In this document: in pieces, positions 43,117 through 54,034 of the stretch
Layout: each line of letters starts with the position of its first letter
Numbering within the stretch: the first letter of the stretch is position 1
Origin: Cryoendolithus antarcticus
Lineage: Eukaryota; Ascomycota; Dothideomycetes; Cladosporiales; Cladosporiaceae
Length of the DNA: 64,000 bases
Assembly (NCBI GenBank): GCA_002077065.1
Contig: NAJO01000019.1
Location: 806,001 to 870,000, forward strand
Direction of reading: 5' to 3'
Notes under the pieces: generated by a model
Databases searched by the model: none
What the model was told of the DNA's origin: nothing
The model's input: the letters and a program-made list of their open reading frames with translations, nothing else
Program-made: the position numbers and the translations under genes

Positions 43117-43628
43117 TCCATTCAGACATCGAGATACGGTGACTGTGCTTCTATATGCTTGACTGCATCAATTATTCAAGTCCTGGATACGTCGGTGGGA
43201 GATGGTCATTGGCAATGCTTTTGCTGCAGCCAACAGGGCCTCTCGATCGAACGCTTATCACTCCTGCGCTCTCGTCGTCTAGGCCGGGGTGCTTTTGACA
43301 CTGGACTATGTCTTATAAGAGCCTGTGTGCTGTGCATCGACACTTGAATCTCCAGAGAGTGAAGTCGACAACACGTGACATCTTGCGAGGTGCTTGGCAC
43401 CTGCCACTCGTGCGTTCAGCCTGCTGCCGACTCCTCTTTGCCTTCACTCACACTTTCAATCATCATAAACTTCACCACGTTCATCGAAGCACCGCACCAA
43501 AGCAATTGCATTGGGATTGTACACTCAACAAACGCTGCTCAGCACCGCTTTTGACGTTTGCGGTCTTTGTCTGCGAAGCCCAGAAGGGCGTGTCTCACCG
43601 CTTCGATCAACTCAACATCATCACTCCC
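43117..43628. other. divergent promoter of VPS36 and THP3
   Basis: About 510 bp between divergent start codons. The plus-strand frame is open from 43308 to the THP3 ATG but reads as leader. No specific regulatory motif identified. Confidence 0.5.
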
Positions 43629-45170
43629 ATGGCTGCAATGCCATCGTACACCTCAGTCACGGCGCGTCATACACTGACGCGGCCGATGGCCATGCATCAA
43701 CCTGCGCCCGCCGTAGAAGAGCCAAAGGCAAAGTTTACAGAAGCTGTAAGAGACTGGGTGCAGCGCGCGTTTGCGCCCGAAAATGCCGTGCCAGGCATCT
43801 CAGAACCGGAGTGGCGAGCAAAGCTAGTCGACTATATTCCTTTGGTGCAAGCATCCGGGGCTATCGATACCATAGACTGGGCTACTCACCCACTCCCACA
43901 GCAAATGTTACAGCAGCAGCGACAGGCTGCAGCCCTCGCCCAGAGCATGATCAACACTAACCTTACTCCATTCTCTTTTCCCTCTCATGTCACCGGCGCG
44001 CACAAACGTAAGAGCTCGGATCTGGATCTGCTGGACGATGGACTGGATACGCCATCCGGGAAGAAAAGCAAAGGCTCACTCGAGGATCGCGTTACTGGTA
44101 GGGAGAAGAAGCAGGACAAGAAACAACAGAAAGGCAAGGCTCTCCAGAATGACACTTCCGTATTCCTGGACAGTGATGCATTGCGGAGGCGACGAGAGCG
44201 GTTCGGTCATGTCTCGCCTCAGTCTTCCCCCTTCCATTCACGTGACGAGACACCGACTGTAGACACTCCTGGCGCTGTAGTCGGAACCTGCCAGAAGCTC
44301 GAGAAGAACTACTTTCGTTTGACATCTGCGCCAAAGCCCGAGGAGGTTCGCCCGCTGTCAGTGCTCAAGGAGGCGTTCGCTCTCATCCGCGAGAAGTGGA
44401 AGTTGGACCACAACTATCACTACACGAAAGACCAGCTGAAATCCATTCGGCAAGATCTGACAGTACAGCACTTCAAAAATGACTTCGTTGTTGTTGTCTA
44501 CGAAACACACGCCCGTATCGCGCTCGAGCAGGGGGATGTCGGTGAGTACAACATGTGTCAGACGCAATTGCGATCGTTGTACAAGATGGGCTTGAGTGGC
44601 AAGCGGGATGAATTTACGGGCTATCGCATACTTTACTTCGTCTTCACGCGCAAACAGGCGGATTTGAATGATGTTTTGGCAGATCTAACCTCAGCAGAGA
44701 AGCAGATGAAGAGTGTGAAGCATGCGCTGCAGGTGCATGCAGCATTGGCGAGCGGTAACTACCACAGATTCTTTCGACTCTACCAGACTGCGCCATACCT
44801 CGGGCCGTATCTGCTCGACCAGATAGTGCCTCGTCAGCGACTGGCCGCACTGGCAACGATATGTAAAGCGTGCGTATAATCTCCCAAGTCCTACTTCCAC
44901 ACATCTGCTAATACTTCCTTCAGGTACAAGCAAGACGTCAGCCTCGACTTCATCGTCACCGAGCTCGGCTTCCAACCTGAGGACGAAGATGATGCAGATG
45001 GCGCGCGTCGCCTGTGCGTCGAGTTCATCGCCGAGCACAACGGCGAGCACCTAATACAGCAGAAAGACGACGGTGCTGTTCGATTCCACACCAGTAAAGC
45101 GGGTGTTCTCTTCGAGAATGCTAAGCAACGCGCCTTCAAAGGCAACGTCGACTTGAAGGGTCAAGTGTGA
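43629..45170 (+). CDS. THP3: SAC3/GANP/Thp3 family protein (Thp3/LENG8 type)
   Basis: Exons 43629..44869 and 44924..45170 give 495 residues; the 54-bp intron is GTGCGT..TTCAG with a CTAAT branch site. I chose the ATG at 43629 (MAAMPSYTSVTARH); the frame is open further left to 43308 but that part is of random composition. The first 220 residues are a variable region with KEKKQ-type basic stretches and a nuclear signal (HKRKSSD, GKKSKG). The SAC3/GANP domain starts with CQKLEKNYFRLTSAPKPEEV near 222. It continues with VLKEAFALIREKWK, YHYTKDQLKSIRQDLTVQ, VYETHARIALEQGDVGEYN and CQTQLRSLYKMGLSG. These are the hallmarks of Thp3, which with Csn12 links transcription elongation, splicing and mRNA export in yeast. 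The second exon encodes the end of the PCI-like domain. Confidence 0.93.
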
Positions 45171-46278
45171 AGCGCCTCCCAACATACTAATCACTCGACT
45201 CCCCTCACTACTCAAAACACATAGCTAATATGCGAGAGCTGCACGGCTCTCTCGACGGACTGGCGAACCCTTCACTCGACGGCACGAGCGCGCGTACGTC
45301 AGCGCAAGTTCATTGTCGCGATTACGGAGAGATGGACAGATGAACGATGGCAAAGGTACTTCATTTCCCCTTCCGCGATCTGAATGTGCAATGGCGGTGG
45401 CGGCAGCGGCAGTAGCGACGACAGGGAGGGCGGCAACGAACTCGTGTAAGAGGTCGTCCTCGCTGAGAACGAGCTCGTGACGAGGCGAGAATATGCGAAG
45501 CTCGAGCCCGGTTTCGATGAAGGGGGACAGGCACGGGCGTTTATATCAAGTCACAAGAAGCGCAATTGCTCCTTTCTATTTAACGCTTTCCAATTAGCAT
45601 CATGGACCCTTTCAACTGCAGGCTCCTCCCTGTTCTCGTGTTTGTTCCGAACACGCTTCACCCGGTCCCATCCCGTTTGTCTCACCCCGTTTTGTCTCAC
45701 AAGGCTGTGGTGACCTGAATCGCAATCTCCTCGGTTCGATTCGCATTCCTCACGGTCACGCAGCCGATGTTGTGGCCAGATCGATGTGCGCACATCTGCT
45801 GACGAGACGCGTTGGCAGCTCATCGCAGTCGACGGGCCCAGGAACCGTCACCGAGTATGTCTACAGTAGGCCAAAAATCCATGTCAATAATCGGAGAAAA
45901 GATGTCGTGACCAGGGTTCCGGCCCCACATACTTCTGTTCCATCCAACGGCGTTGCTAAGGCGCGTTAGCTATCAATCACGTGGCGTGCCCTCTCTCTTT
46001 GCGTCGAGGCTGCATGTGGGGAGGGGAACAACGAAGAGATCGGCGAATACCTCACTTCACTCTCTCACTGACCACTCGACTGGCGCATCCACTTCCACAA
46101 CTGAGCGTATCCGAGCATAAGCACCCATTGACGATCAAGGAGAAACAGTGAATGCGACAGGCAACTCTCACTTCCGCCAGGCATCTCCGACAGCGCCTTC
46201 TAGAAGTCACGATTAGCTTTGCGACAAGGGATAGCTTCAGATATAGCAGGCCGATCACGACGATCAGTGCTAGGCGGA
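45171..46278. other. intergenic, nothing recognised
   Basis: About 1.1 kb between THP3 and BEM1. A GGTTCGATTC stretch near 45731 recalls a tRNA T-arm, but no tRNA fold surrounds it. Long open frames here are of random composition. Confidence 0.5.
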
Positions 46279-48305
46279 ATGGTAAAGGTAAAATCAAGGC
46301 CTTGCCATCTATGCGACACCGGGATTCGCTAACCCTGGCGCAGTTTCGGCGCTCTCGTCAAAGCGACGTAGGGTCAGGGAAGCATGACAGCAAACCAGTA
46401 CAGATCAGTATACCACAGAAGGATGCGATAGCCATAGAACCGCCCAAGAAAGTGAGGATATGACTGGATTCGCAATGGGGCCGGCGCACATACTGACAAG
46501 CAGCGCAGGTAATCAAAGCGCTCTACGACTACACAGCCCCGATCGACCCACCCCACTACCTCTCCTTCTCCGCCGGCGACTTCCTCCACGTGGTCTCACG
46601 CGAAAACGATCCAGACTGGTACGAAGCCTGCAACCCGCTGCAGAACACCCGCGGGCTGGTGCCGGTGAAGTACTTTGAGCAAGTGGGCAAGGCAGTACGG
46701 GATAGCGTGGACTCGACGAAGTCTACGGGCACGACGCACGATAGTGGGTACGCAGAGGGCTCGACGCCTTCGAGGAGCGTGGCGCCGGGGTCGAGGAATA
46801 GCGCAATGTCGAGTGGGAATGCGCCGCCTATGCCTGGACATCGAGTGAGCAAGAGTATTGGGGGACGATCACCGGCGGGAGTGTATGGGATCGTGAGCTA
46901 TGACTTCAATGCTGAGAGGCCGGATGAGCTGGATGCGAAGGAGGGTGAGGCGATCATTGTGATTGCGCAATCGAATCCGGAGTGGTTTGTCGCGAAACCT
47001 ATCACGAGGCTGGGAGGGCCGGGGCTGATACCTGTGTCATTCATTGAAATACGGGACATGACGACTGGCAAAGCCGCGGAAGATCCAATCGCGGCAGTGC
47101 AGAAGGCGGGCATACCGAGGGTGGAGGAGTGGAAGAAGATGGCTGCAGAGTACAAGAACACGAGTATACCGCTCGGGACAGTGTCGAGCAGCCAGCAGCA
47201 GTCGCAGGCTGTCACGCAGGGTATGGAGAGGATGAGCTTGCAGAACGTATATGGCCACGGACATGGGCACGAGCGGACACCGAGCAACTACGCATACCAG
47301 CAACAACAGCAGCAGAACCTCTTTGCGCCTGTACGAGCAAGCGTGCCGACTCATACCTTCGCAGATGACAAGTTCCACTTTGTGGTGGAGTGCAAGCTGT
47401 CGAACAACACGCACTGGGACCTGTCGAGGATATATGAGGACTTTTACGAACTGCAGATCAACTTGATCAACGCATTTCCTGAGGAGGCTGGACAGGTGTC
47501 CGGGAAGTCAAGAACGTTGCCATATATGCCTGGGCCTGTCAAGTTCGTCACAGACAATATCAGCGAAGGCCGGAGAGAGAATCTCGATCAGTATCTGCGG
47601 GACCTGCTGAACATGCAACAACACATCACAACCTCCTCCCTAGTGCGGAACTTCTTCGCTCCCCGAGGAGGCGACTACGAAGTCGATCCCAGCGTGGTAG
47701 ACTTGAACGAGCACGCGCGACCCTCAGAACCCCAGCAAAGATACTCCCAAGCCTCGCAAAACCCCTACAGCAACGGCGACGCAGCATCGCAAGACCACTC
47801 ACGGCAAGGCTCAGTCGTGAGCTCGCATCAGCATTCCCAGAGCCAGGCTTCGAATACGCCTTACAGCCATCAACGAGGACAGCCTTCACTCTCCGCCAAC
47901 AACCTCTCCCAGCAACAACAGCAACCGCAGCGAGGCCAACAACAACACTACCGCTCCCCATCAGAATACACCCTCCCCTCCCAACAACCCGCTACTTCCA
48001 CCCAACCAACCCCCTCTCAGCCCAATTCCACTCAACCCGTCAAAGTCAAAGCCTGGTTCGATCGCGATACCTGCGTGGTACTCCGCCTGCCTCCACGAGG
48101 CCAATTCGATTTCGCATCGCTGTACCAGAAAATCGTGGAACGGAGGAAACTGGAGTTTAGAGGCGCGGGGGAGGAGGTTCTGGAGATCGAGTACCGGGAC
48201 GAGAGGGACGGGGAGTACTATCGACTTGAGGGGGATGAGGATCTGGATATTGCGGTCGAGAGGAATGAGAAATTGACGCTGGCTGTGAGGGCTGCGGGGA
48301 GCTAA
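46279..48305 (+). CDS. BEM1: polarity scaffold Bem1 (SH3-SH3-PX-PB1)
   Basis: Three exons, 46279..46287, 46344..46451 and 46509..48305, give 637 residues. Introns are 56 bp (GTAAAA..GCGCAG with CTAAC nine bases before) and 57 bp (GTGAGG..GCGCAG). The first exon is a nine-base micro-exon (MVK), joined to FRRSRQSDVGS; this start is the least certain part. Domains: SH3-1 near 40-97 (VIKALYDYTAP, PDWYEACNP), SH3-2 near 163-220 (GIVSYDFNAERPDELDAKEG), PX near 320-430 (FHFVVECKLSNNTHWDLSRI) and PB1 near 551-636 (VKAWFDRDTCVVLRLP, EIEYRDERDGEYYRLEGDED). A Gln-rich, Ser-rich linker lies between PX and PB1, with a short poly-Gln near 300. Bem1 tethers the Cdc42 exchange factor Cdc24 (through PB1) and PAK kinases to the growing tip. 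Confidence 0.93.
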
Positions 48306-48420
48306 GGGGGATGAAGGGCTGGGGTTCGGGGTAAAGGGACTTGGGGACTTGGGGGGATGGGAGGTGTAAGGTGTTGTGGCGTTGAGGTCGATGAGGTAGC
48401 TGAGTTATGTGATGGAGATG

Positions 48421-49140
48421 CAGTCTAGCGACCTTTCTCTCGGGGGATTCTCCGGCTTTCTTGCGCTAATGTCGTGGTAATCACGACTGTGGGTATGAGA
48501 TCATGTGGTCACGCAGACAGTTGTGTGCGATTGTCATGCACTCTGGCTATCAATCTCTCTCATACTTCTTGGGATTTCCTATGCCACGATCGTGGTAGCT
48601 GCGACTGTGGGTATGAGAGAACGCGTTTTCGGATAGAGATCACTACTGTGGTCGGTCAATTTTGTCGCCTCTTACTCGGATTGGTTTAGAGGTTCCTTGT
48701 GCTGATATAAAGGTACTTGCGACCGCGGGTATGAGATGTTGTAATCCCGGGGAGAAAGATGAGTTGATGCCGGGTCCAGTATCTCGCTTCTCTCCCCATC
48801 TTTCCGAGCTCGCTGTTGCTACCATGATGCTGCTCATAATTGCGAGTATGAGATCATGCGATCTCGGAGGGGAATATTGCGGCTGGGAGGCGCTGCTCCG
48901 GCGTCGATCTCGGAAAAGTCTCAAGACTCCTTGGGCTACTATGACTGCAGTCACTGCTGTGGGCATGAGACGGCGCAACCTTGGAGAATGGATCATGCGG
49001 CAAGCAGGCAATTCTAAACCCTTTTCTTCCTGGGTGCGTCGTATCACTTGCACTGCTATGGACGTACTCGCGACTGTAAGAGTGAGACTACCTGGCTTTG
49101 GCGAGAGTTACATGCGCCATCAGACTAGTTGGCCTCATTG
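48421..49140. repeat. degenerate tandem repeat, about six copies of 117-118 bp
   Basis: A core close to GCGACTGTGGGTATGAGATC recurs with starts of its GACTGT-equivalent at about 48485, 48603, 48721, 48838, 48955 and 49072. Spacings are 118, 118, 117, 117 and 117 bp. Flanking parts of the unit are alike as well: a GCTAYYATG segment before the core, a CTCGGAG-like segment and a CTTCTC-like segment after it. Copies differ at many positions. 117 bp is 39 codons. The last four copies form a 159-codon open frame on the plus strand (48662-49141) and an overlapping 136-codon frame on the minus strand (48643-49053), both with 39-residue periodicity. Whether either is translated is unknown; neither matches a repeat family I know. 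The structure lies between BEM1 and a long empty stretch. Confidence 0.75.
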
Positions 49141-51388
49141 ATTGCCATATCATCAAGAAGACTTGCCTCGAGATCTTAAGCCGAATGCCGTCAACTAGGC
49201 ATTCTTTTCTGCCGTGGGTGCTCCAGGTTTACGGCTGGAGCCATTTCAGACCTGAAACCTACGCAGATGTGAAGTCAGATCTGGGAAGCTGGTTTGTACG
49301 ATTTGTCTCTCTTCCATGAAAAGATGGTGCGTTTGCCAATGCCTGTGCTTCCGCAGACCGAGAGGGATGAGGTATCTCCCGCGTCGTGGCGATGTCTTAG
49401 AGGCGAGGATCGCGGAGCATGCATCCTAGTTTGCTGGTGAGGACCCTCACATGTGTGGCGGCGCATTTGATAGATCTCGACGGTAGGCACTTGCTGACGA
49501 CCACCGTACTGGGTGATATGTCTTGCATGGAAGTCGGCACTTCTCTGACAGTCTTTACTGTCAGCTGTCGAGTGCATCGTCGGCTATCTCCTTTCAGAGT
49601 GTGTGCTGGCAGACGAGCGGCAGATGTCCCAGAACCTAGGCTCGCTGTAGAACACCTCCAGGCAGGGAAGCTACCTCGATGGCTGGAGGTCATGGTAGGA
49701 GACTTCGAAAGGAAGGTGAGACAACGCCAGAAATGCATTCAGCTCCGGCGGACCTGGGAAACCGGTGCTGAAGTAGCATCCAGACGAAGACTTTGAACAC
49801 TGTGCATCCGCATGCAAGTTCGCAACGTGCTGAAGAAGTGCTGTAGCAGATACGATACATGCTGACCGGTAGCCAAAACCCTCATGTGCCCTGCATGAAT
49901 ATAGGTTCGATGCAATCGAAGCAGAGATCCGCGATAGCTCCTTCGAGACCGCCTGTTCAAAACATAGCGGCGAGTCTGGAGACAGTGAGTACAGTGCATG
50001 GGCATCGTCATTGTGGCCGATGGTTGCTGGTGGTACACCACGCGCATTTTCTACTGCGCCAGCATCAGAATGAGCAGAGCATAACAAGGCTCATTGGCCG
50101 AGAAAGCGGCTCCACCGGGTCTAGTGCGTACATGTGGGTTGGTTTGAGCCTAGCTCGAGGCCGGTCGACAGGCGTTGGATCATGATGGTCAGCTCCCTGG
50201 TAGGTATGCCAGCTCTAGAAGCATCATTAATTAGCTACACGTTGCCCAATGGTGTATACCTCTCATGTACCCGTTGTTCAGATGGTCCCACGAGTCAGCG
50301 AATCCCGAATCTCAAGGCGAACTGCATGCATCATGCAGCACTACTGCGGCTGCCGTTCCTACAGGTCTCTTTGCAAAGTGGTGTCGTGGCTTTCCAGCAC
50401 TGGTCGTACAATCAGTTACGGCTCGCTGCTTCTTGCAGGCGTTTGCGGAGAGGCGCCGTCTAATTGATCTGTTCCGCGTGTTGCTGCCCGAGGCTTATTG
50501 CGATTTGCTTGCAACTGGTTTCCGGGGCCAATGGGTCGGGTTAGGCGTGGGTAAGTACTGCAGATTGATAAGTGACTTCATCGTCGACGTGGTTATGGGG
50601 CGGAGGATGGGTAGCTGTGCCGTCGTCGACCAACGATGTTGGGTAGACGGCACAGTGCATGTTGGATAGGCACGGGCAGGATTGGTACGAGTGTGAGATC
50701 CAACACGAGGCTGGAAAGTGTATGCACGGCGGTGGAGTAGAAGCGAAGGTATGTAATGCCCATGTGCTCACGGCTGGCACCTTGATGATACTCGCACAAC
50801 ATCACACCATCCGCCGTTCCAAGTTGCCTCTGATGATCTCGAGGCACTGATCTTTGTCCATGAGCGATCGTGGGTCTTATGATTTCGTTGTCTGAGACAC
50901 GCTGTGATTGGCTCGCTACGTTGACAGCACTTCACACCGCGAACATCCTCCAAGGCTCCGCAACTACACACCGCTTCCAACCCCTTGGGGTGCTCGTGCC
51001 CGAGCACAGCAGGCTCAAGAAGTCATCCATTCCGCCGTACTCGACCTAGCACAAGGCAAACATTGTTTACCCATCTGAACCAACCCGGGTACCAACACAT
51101 GAGTTGCAAGACCTCGAAATGACTTGATGCATATGTACCCACCTACGATCGCTGGGAGACGCCTTAGGGACCTCAGAATCGATCTGTCGTCTCAACTGAA
51201 GAGACACAGCATCTTCCAGCCTTTGTATGCATTCGGACACGACCGCATGGCTCCCCGCTTCCAAGGTAGTACAAGGCCGCCGAACGTGCTACGTACTGCC
51301 TCAGGACGATAACAACTTCGCTTGCGAGAAAGGTTACAATACTACTGGACTGCCACTTCTGTTTGAGCCGTGAGTGGTCAGGCCAAAG
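49141..51388. other. intergenic, nothing recognised
   Basis: About 2.2 kb after the tandem repeat and before the kinase-like gene. It contains many short frames; the longest (49419-49796 plus, 125 codons) shows no domain. No further copy of the 117-bp unit was evident. Confidence 0.5.
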
Positions 51389-54034
51389 ATGCCGCATTTG
51401 CCCTTTGGTAGTGTGACAGAGATGGAAGTTGTCGATGTCAGGATTGAGATTACTGGAACGGGAGGGAGTCCAGAGGGGAAGCTCGGTAGGCGAGCGAGTT
51501 TGCTGAATACGTTGAGGAGTAAGCTGAGGAGACATCACGATGTTATCGACACTGGGCGCGAAAGAGAGGAGCTCGAGATCGAGGAGCCTGTGGTAGAGGA
51601 AGCTGAGATCGTTGACGGTGGATTGGCAGAGGAGGACTCGACGCCAGGTGCTGTCGATTTGACTGTCTCCGAGGCGGAGGCCGCACCAGCAGCACGATTG
51701 TCTGACAGACTGTGCCTGCCGCCACCAATACGAGGCCCCTCTGCATGCCGGCCGCTCAGCCTGACACGTCGAAGTTGCACTGGCATTGCCCAGCGGAGGC
51801 TCTCGCCACCGCCGACATCCAATCCCTCGGCATCTGCTCCAGCTATTCACGCACGTAAGCACAGCCATTCGAACCACGTCAGTAGTGAGCGACTACCGTC
51901 ATTGGACCATCTGCAGCATTCACAGCAAGGGAATTTCCCCAATCATGTTGGTGAACAAGACTTCGACGCGTTTCATGGAGGCACTTGGCTTGACAATGAT
52001 TCTATCACCGACGAAGCGAATGAAGAAGCCGCCCAAGCTGCCGTTCGATCTGCATTTGATCGATCATGGATTCTTAATCTGAGCATGTCGTTTCGAGACA
52101 AGAGCAAGCGGGAGAAGTACTTCGTCACTTACGCCGAGTCTCCGATCAAATGGCGACGGGTCACAATATCTCTCGATTACAATGATCCTGTTGAGGGCTC
52201 TCTTGAGGAGGACTTGACATCAATGCGCTATCAACGTGACAAGAGCTTCCGCATCTTCGAGGCAATCCACGAGAGTCTGGAAGACATAGCATTTTATGAC
52301 ACCGTCACCAACCTCAAGCTACAGACGACACGGGACGATGGTCAACTTCATGTCCATGTCAGTGAAGACGCGAATGAGATCATTCAGTATCCGGCTACAT
52401 CACTATTTGGTCATGTAAGCTGTCCGCATTACCGCGAGAGTGAGCTTGACTTCGAGTCACATCTCTCGGGCTTCGTGTACAAGGTACATGCTCATGGCAA
52501 GTTGCTCGTCAAGAAGGAGATTGCAGGGCCGGACACCGTTGATGAGTTTATGTACGAGGTCAATGCACTTGATGCCCTCAGTGACAGCGAGCACGTCGTC
52601 AAACTGGAAGGCTTAGTCACGGATGAATTGGGCTCCTCAGTCAGAGGCCTGCTCATTTCATACGCATCACGAGGAGCCCTCGTTGACATCATATACGATT
52701 ACGCGGGTACGCTTGAGTGGACTCGCCGTGAGAAGTGGACTAGTCAGATCATCGCAGGACTTTCCGATATTCACGAAGCCGGCTTCATCCAGGGCGACTT
52801 CACTCTCTCGAACATTGTCATTGACGACCACGACAACGCGCTCATCATTGACATCAATCGTCGTGGGTGTCCTGTTGGCTGGGAGCCGCCTGAGTTGGGT
52901 CGACTCATTGACTCAGGTCAGCGCATCGGTATGCATATCAGTGTGAAGACGGATCTGTACCAACTTGGTATGGTTCTGTGGGGTCTGGCTGAAGAGAACG
53001 ATGTTCCCGATAAAGCACGACCATTACGACCCTTGGGTAGTAATATACCTGGCTGGTACTGCCAGATTGTCGATACGTGTCTCGAGACGCGGCCGCAGGC
53101 GAGGGCAAGTGCTGCACGTCTTCTATTGCTGATACCTGACGACGCTGGACGTTCGTCTCGCGACATGGCTGATCCACTGAGAACCTTGGACCCGGGAAGG
53201 CATGGTACTACGCTCGACGACTTGAAGGCTTCTGATTCCAGCAACTCGACCATGCATCGTTCCGATAAAGAGTACATTGATCCTGACCTCACGGTAACGC
53301 TCGATGAAGTGCATCGACACACCCGCGGTGGCTATGTCGACTCTGCATCCTATACCGAAGATCAAGTCACCTACGTTGATCCTATGGAGATTTCCAGTCC
53401 AACGGGAAATATCAGCTATCACTTCGCGAGCTCAGGTAGCTGGATCGTTGGCCACAGTCGAGGACGAAGCCCAATTTCTAGTCGACGAAGACGCAGCTCA
53501 CCTTGCGGTTGCGGTGAGACAGCAACAAGTGCGACCAGTCTCTCACTGTCGCCAGGCTGTCCGAGCCGAAGAAGTGGAAAGGTGTATCTTGCCATTGACG
53601 ATGACCAAAGCACCCCTGAGGGTCGAATCCTGGAGCTGCCAGATGCTAGAGTTGACTCTGTCACTCCAATCTCGACGGCCACCGTTCCGCATAAGGAGCA
53701 CGCTGAGAATGCGGACAGCTGCACGACCTCCACCAGAGATTTGAATGAGAGGAGTCTATATGGGCCACCTCTGCATCAGGACTCCGGCTTTGATGAAGAG
53801 ATGCTCCAAGACATGCACTTGAACGAGCCGGACGGATCCACATTCGAGGTCGGCACCTCCGCGTGCGCATCTTGGCCAGACACAGCCAATTCCACGCCTA
53901 GAGCAAGTGTCAATGTCAGAGATACTGCACATCTGAGCGAGGCTACAAGCCTCAACAAAAGCGACTCACCTCCTCGATCTGGCAAGAACGGTGTGAGTAC
54001 AAATGCATCCGAGGAGATCGAGGTTCAGTCGTAG
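51389..54034 (+). CDS. atypical protein kinase-like protein
   Basis: From the ATG at 51389 the single exon gives 881 residues; the frame continues five codons left to a GTG without ATG, so an upstream exon is possible. Residues 1-220 are acidic and Ser-rich. A region near 225-350 (SWILNLSMSFRDKSKREKYF, VTISLDYNDPVEG) is fungal-specific. The kinase fold spans about 355-600: nucleotide-binding strand VHAHGKLLVKKEIAG with the likely catalytic Lys near 373, helix C FMYEVNALDAL, hinge LLISYASRGAL, catalytic loop FIQGDFTLSNIVID near 465, and metal motif IIDINRRG near 487 followed by WEPPE. HRD is thus replaced by QGD and DFG by DIN, but the catalytic Asp, Asn and metal Asp remain, so activity is possible. 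The last 280 residues are disordered. Substrates unknown. Confidence 0.85.
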   Translation: MPHLPFGSVTEMEVVDVRIEITGTGGSPEGKLGRRASLLNTLRSKLRRHHDVIDTGREREELEIEEPVVEEAEIVDGGLAEEDSTPGAVDLTVSEAEAAPAARLSDRLCLPPPIRGPSACRPLSLTRRSCTGIAQRRLSPPPTSNPSASAPAIHARKHSHSNHVSSERLPSLDHLQHSQQGNFPNHVGEQDFDAFHGGTWLDNDSITDEANEEAAQAAVRSAFDRSWILNLSMSFRDKSKREKYFVTYAESPIKWRRVTISLDYNDPVEGSLEEDLTSMRYQRDKSFRIFEAIHESLEDIAFYDTVTNLKLQTTRDDGQLHVHVSEDANEIIQYPATSLFGHVSCPHYRESELDFESHLSGFVYKVHAHGKLLVKKEIAGPDTVDEFMYEVNALDALSDSEHVVKLEGLVTDELGSSVRGLLISYASRGALVDIIYDYAGTLEWTRREKWTSQIIAGLSDIHEAGFIQGDFTLSNIVIDDHDNALIIDINRRGCPVGWEPPELGRLIDSGQRIGMHISVKTDLYQLGMVLWGLAEENDVPDKARPLRPLGSNIPGWYCQIVDTCLETRPQARASAARLLLLIPDDAGRSSRDMADPLRTLDPGRHGTTLDDLKASDSSNSTMHRSDKEYIDPDLTVTLDEVHRHTRGGYVDSASYTEDQVTYVDPMEISSPTGNISYHFASSGSWIVGHSRGRSPISSRRRRSSPCGCGETATSATSLSLSPGCPSRRSGKVYLAIDDDQSTPEGRILELPDARVDSVTPISTATVPHKEHAENADSCTTSTRDLNERSLYGPPLHQDSGFDEEMLQDMHLNEPDGSTFEVGTSACASWPDTANSTPRASVNVRDTAHLSEATSLNKSDSPPRSGKNGVSTNASEEIEVQS

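Noticed and set aside
45725..45745. GGTTCGATTC resembling a tRNA T-loop
   Set aside because: No matching T-stem closure, acceptor stem or anticodon arm around it on either strand.
49419..49796. 125-codon frame on the plus strand after the tandem repeat
   Set aside because: No domain, no supporting splice signals and a similar-length frame on the other strand; not enough to call a gene.
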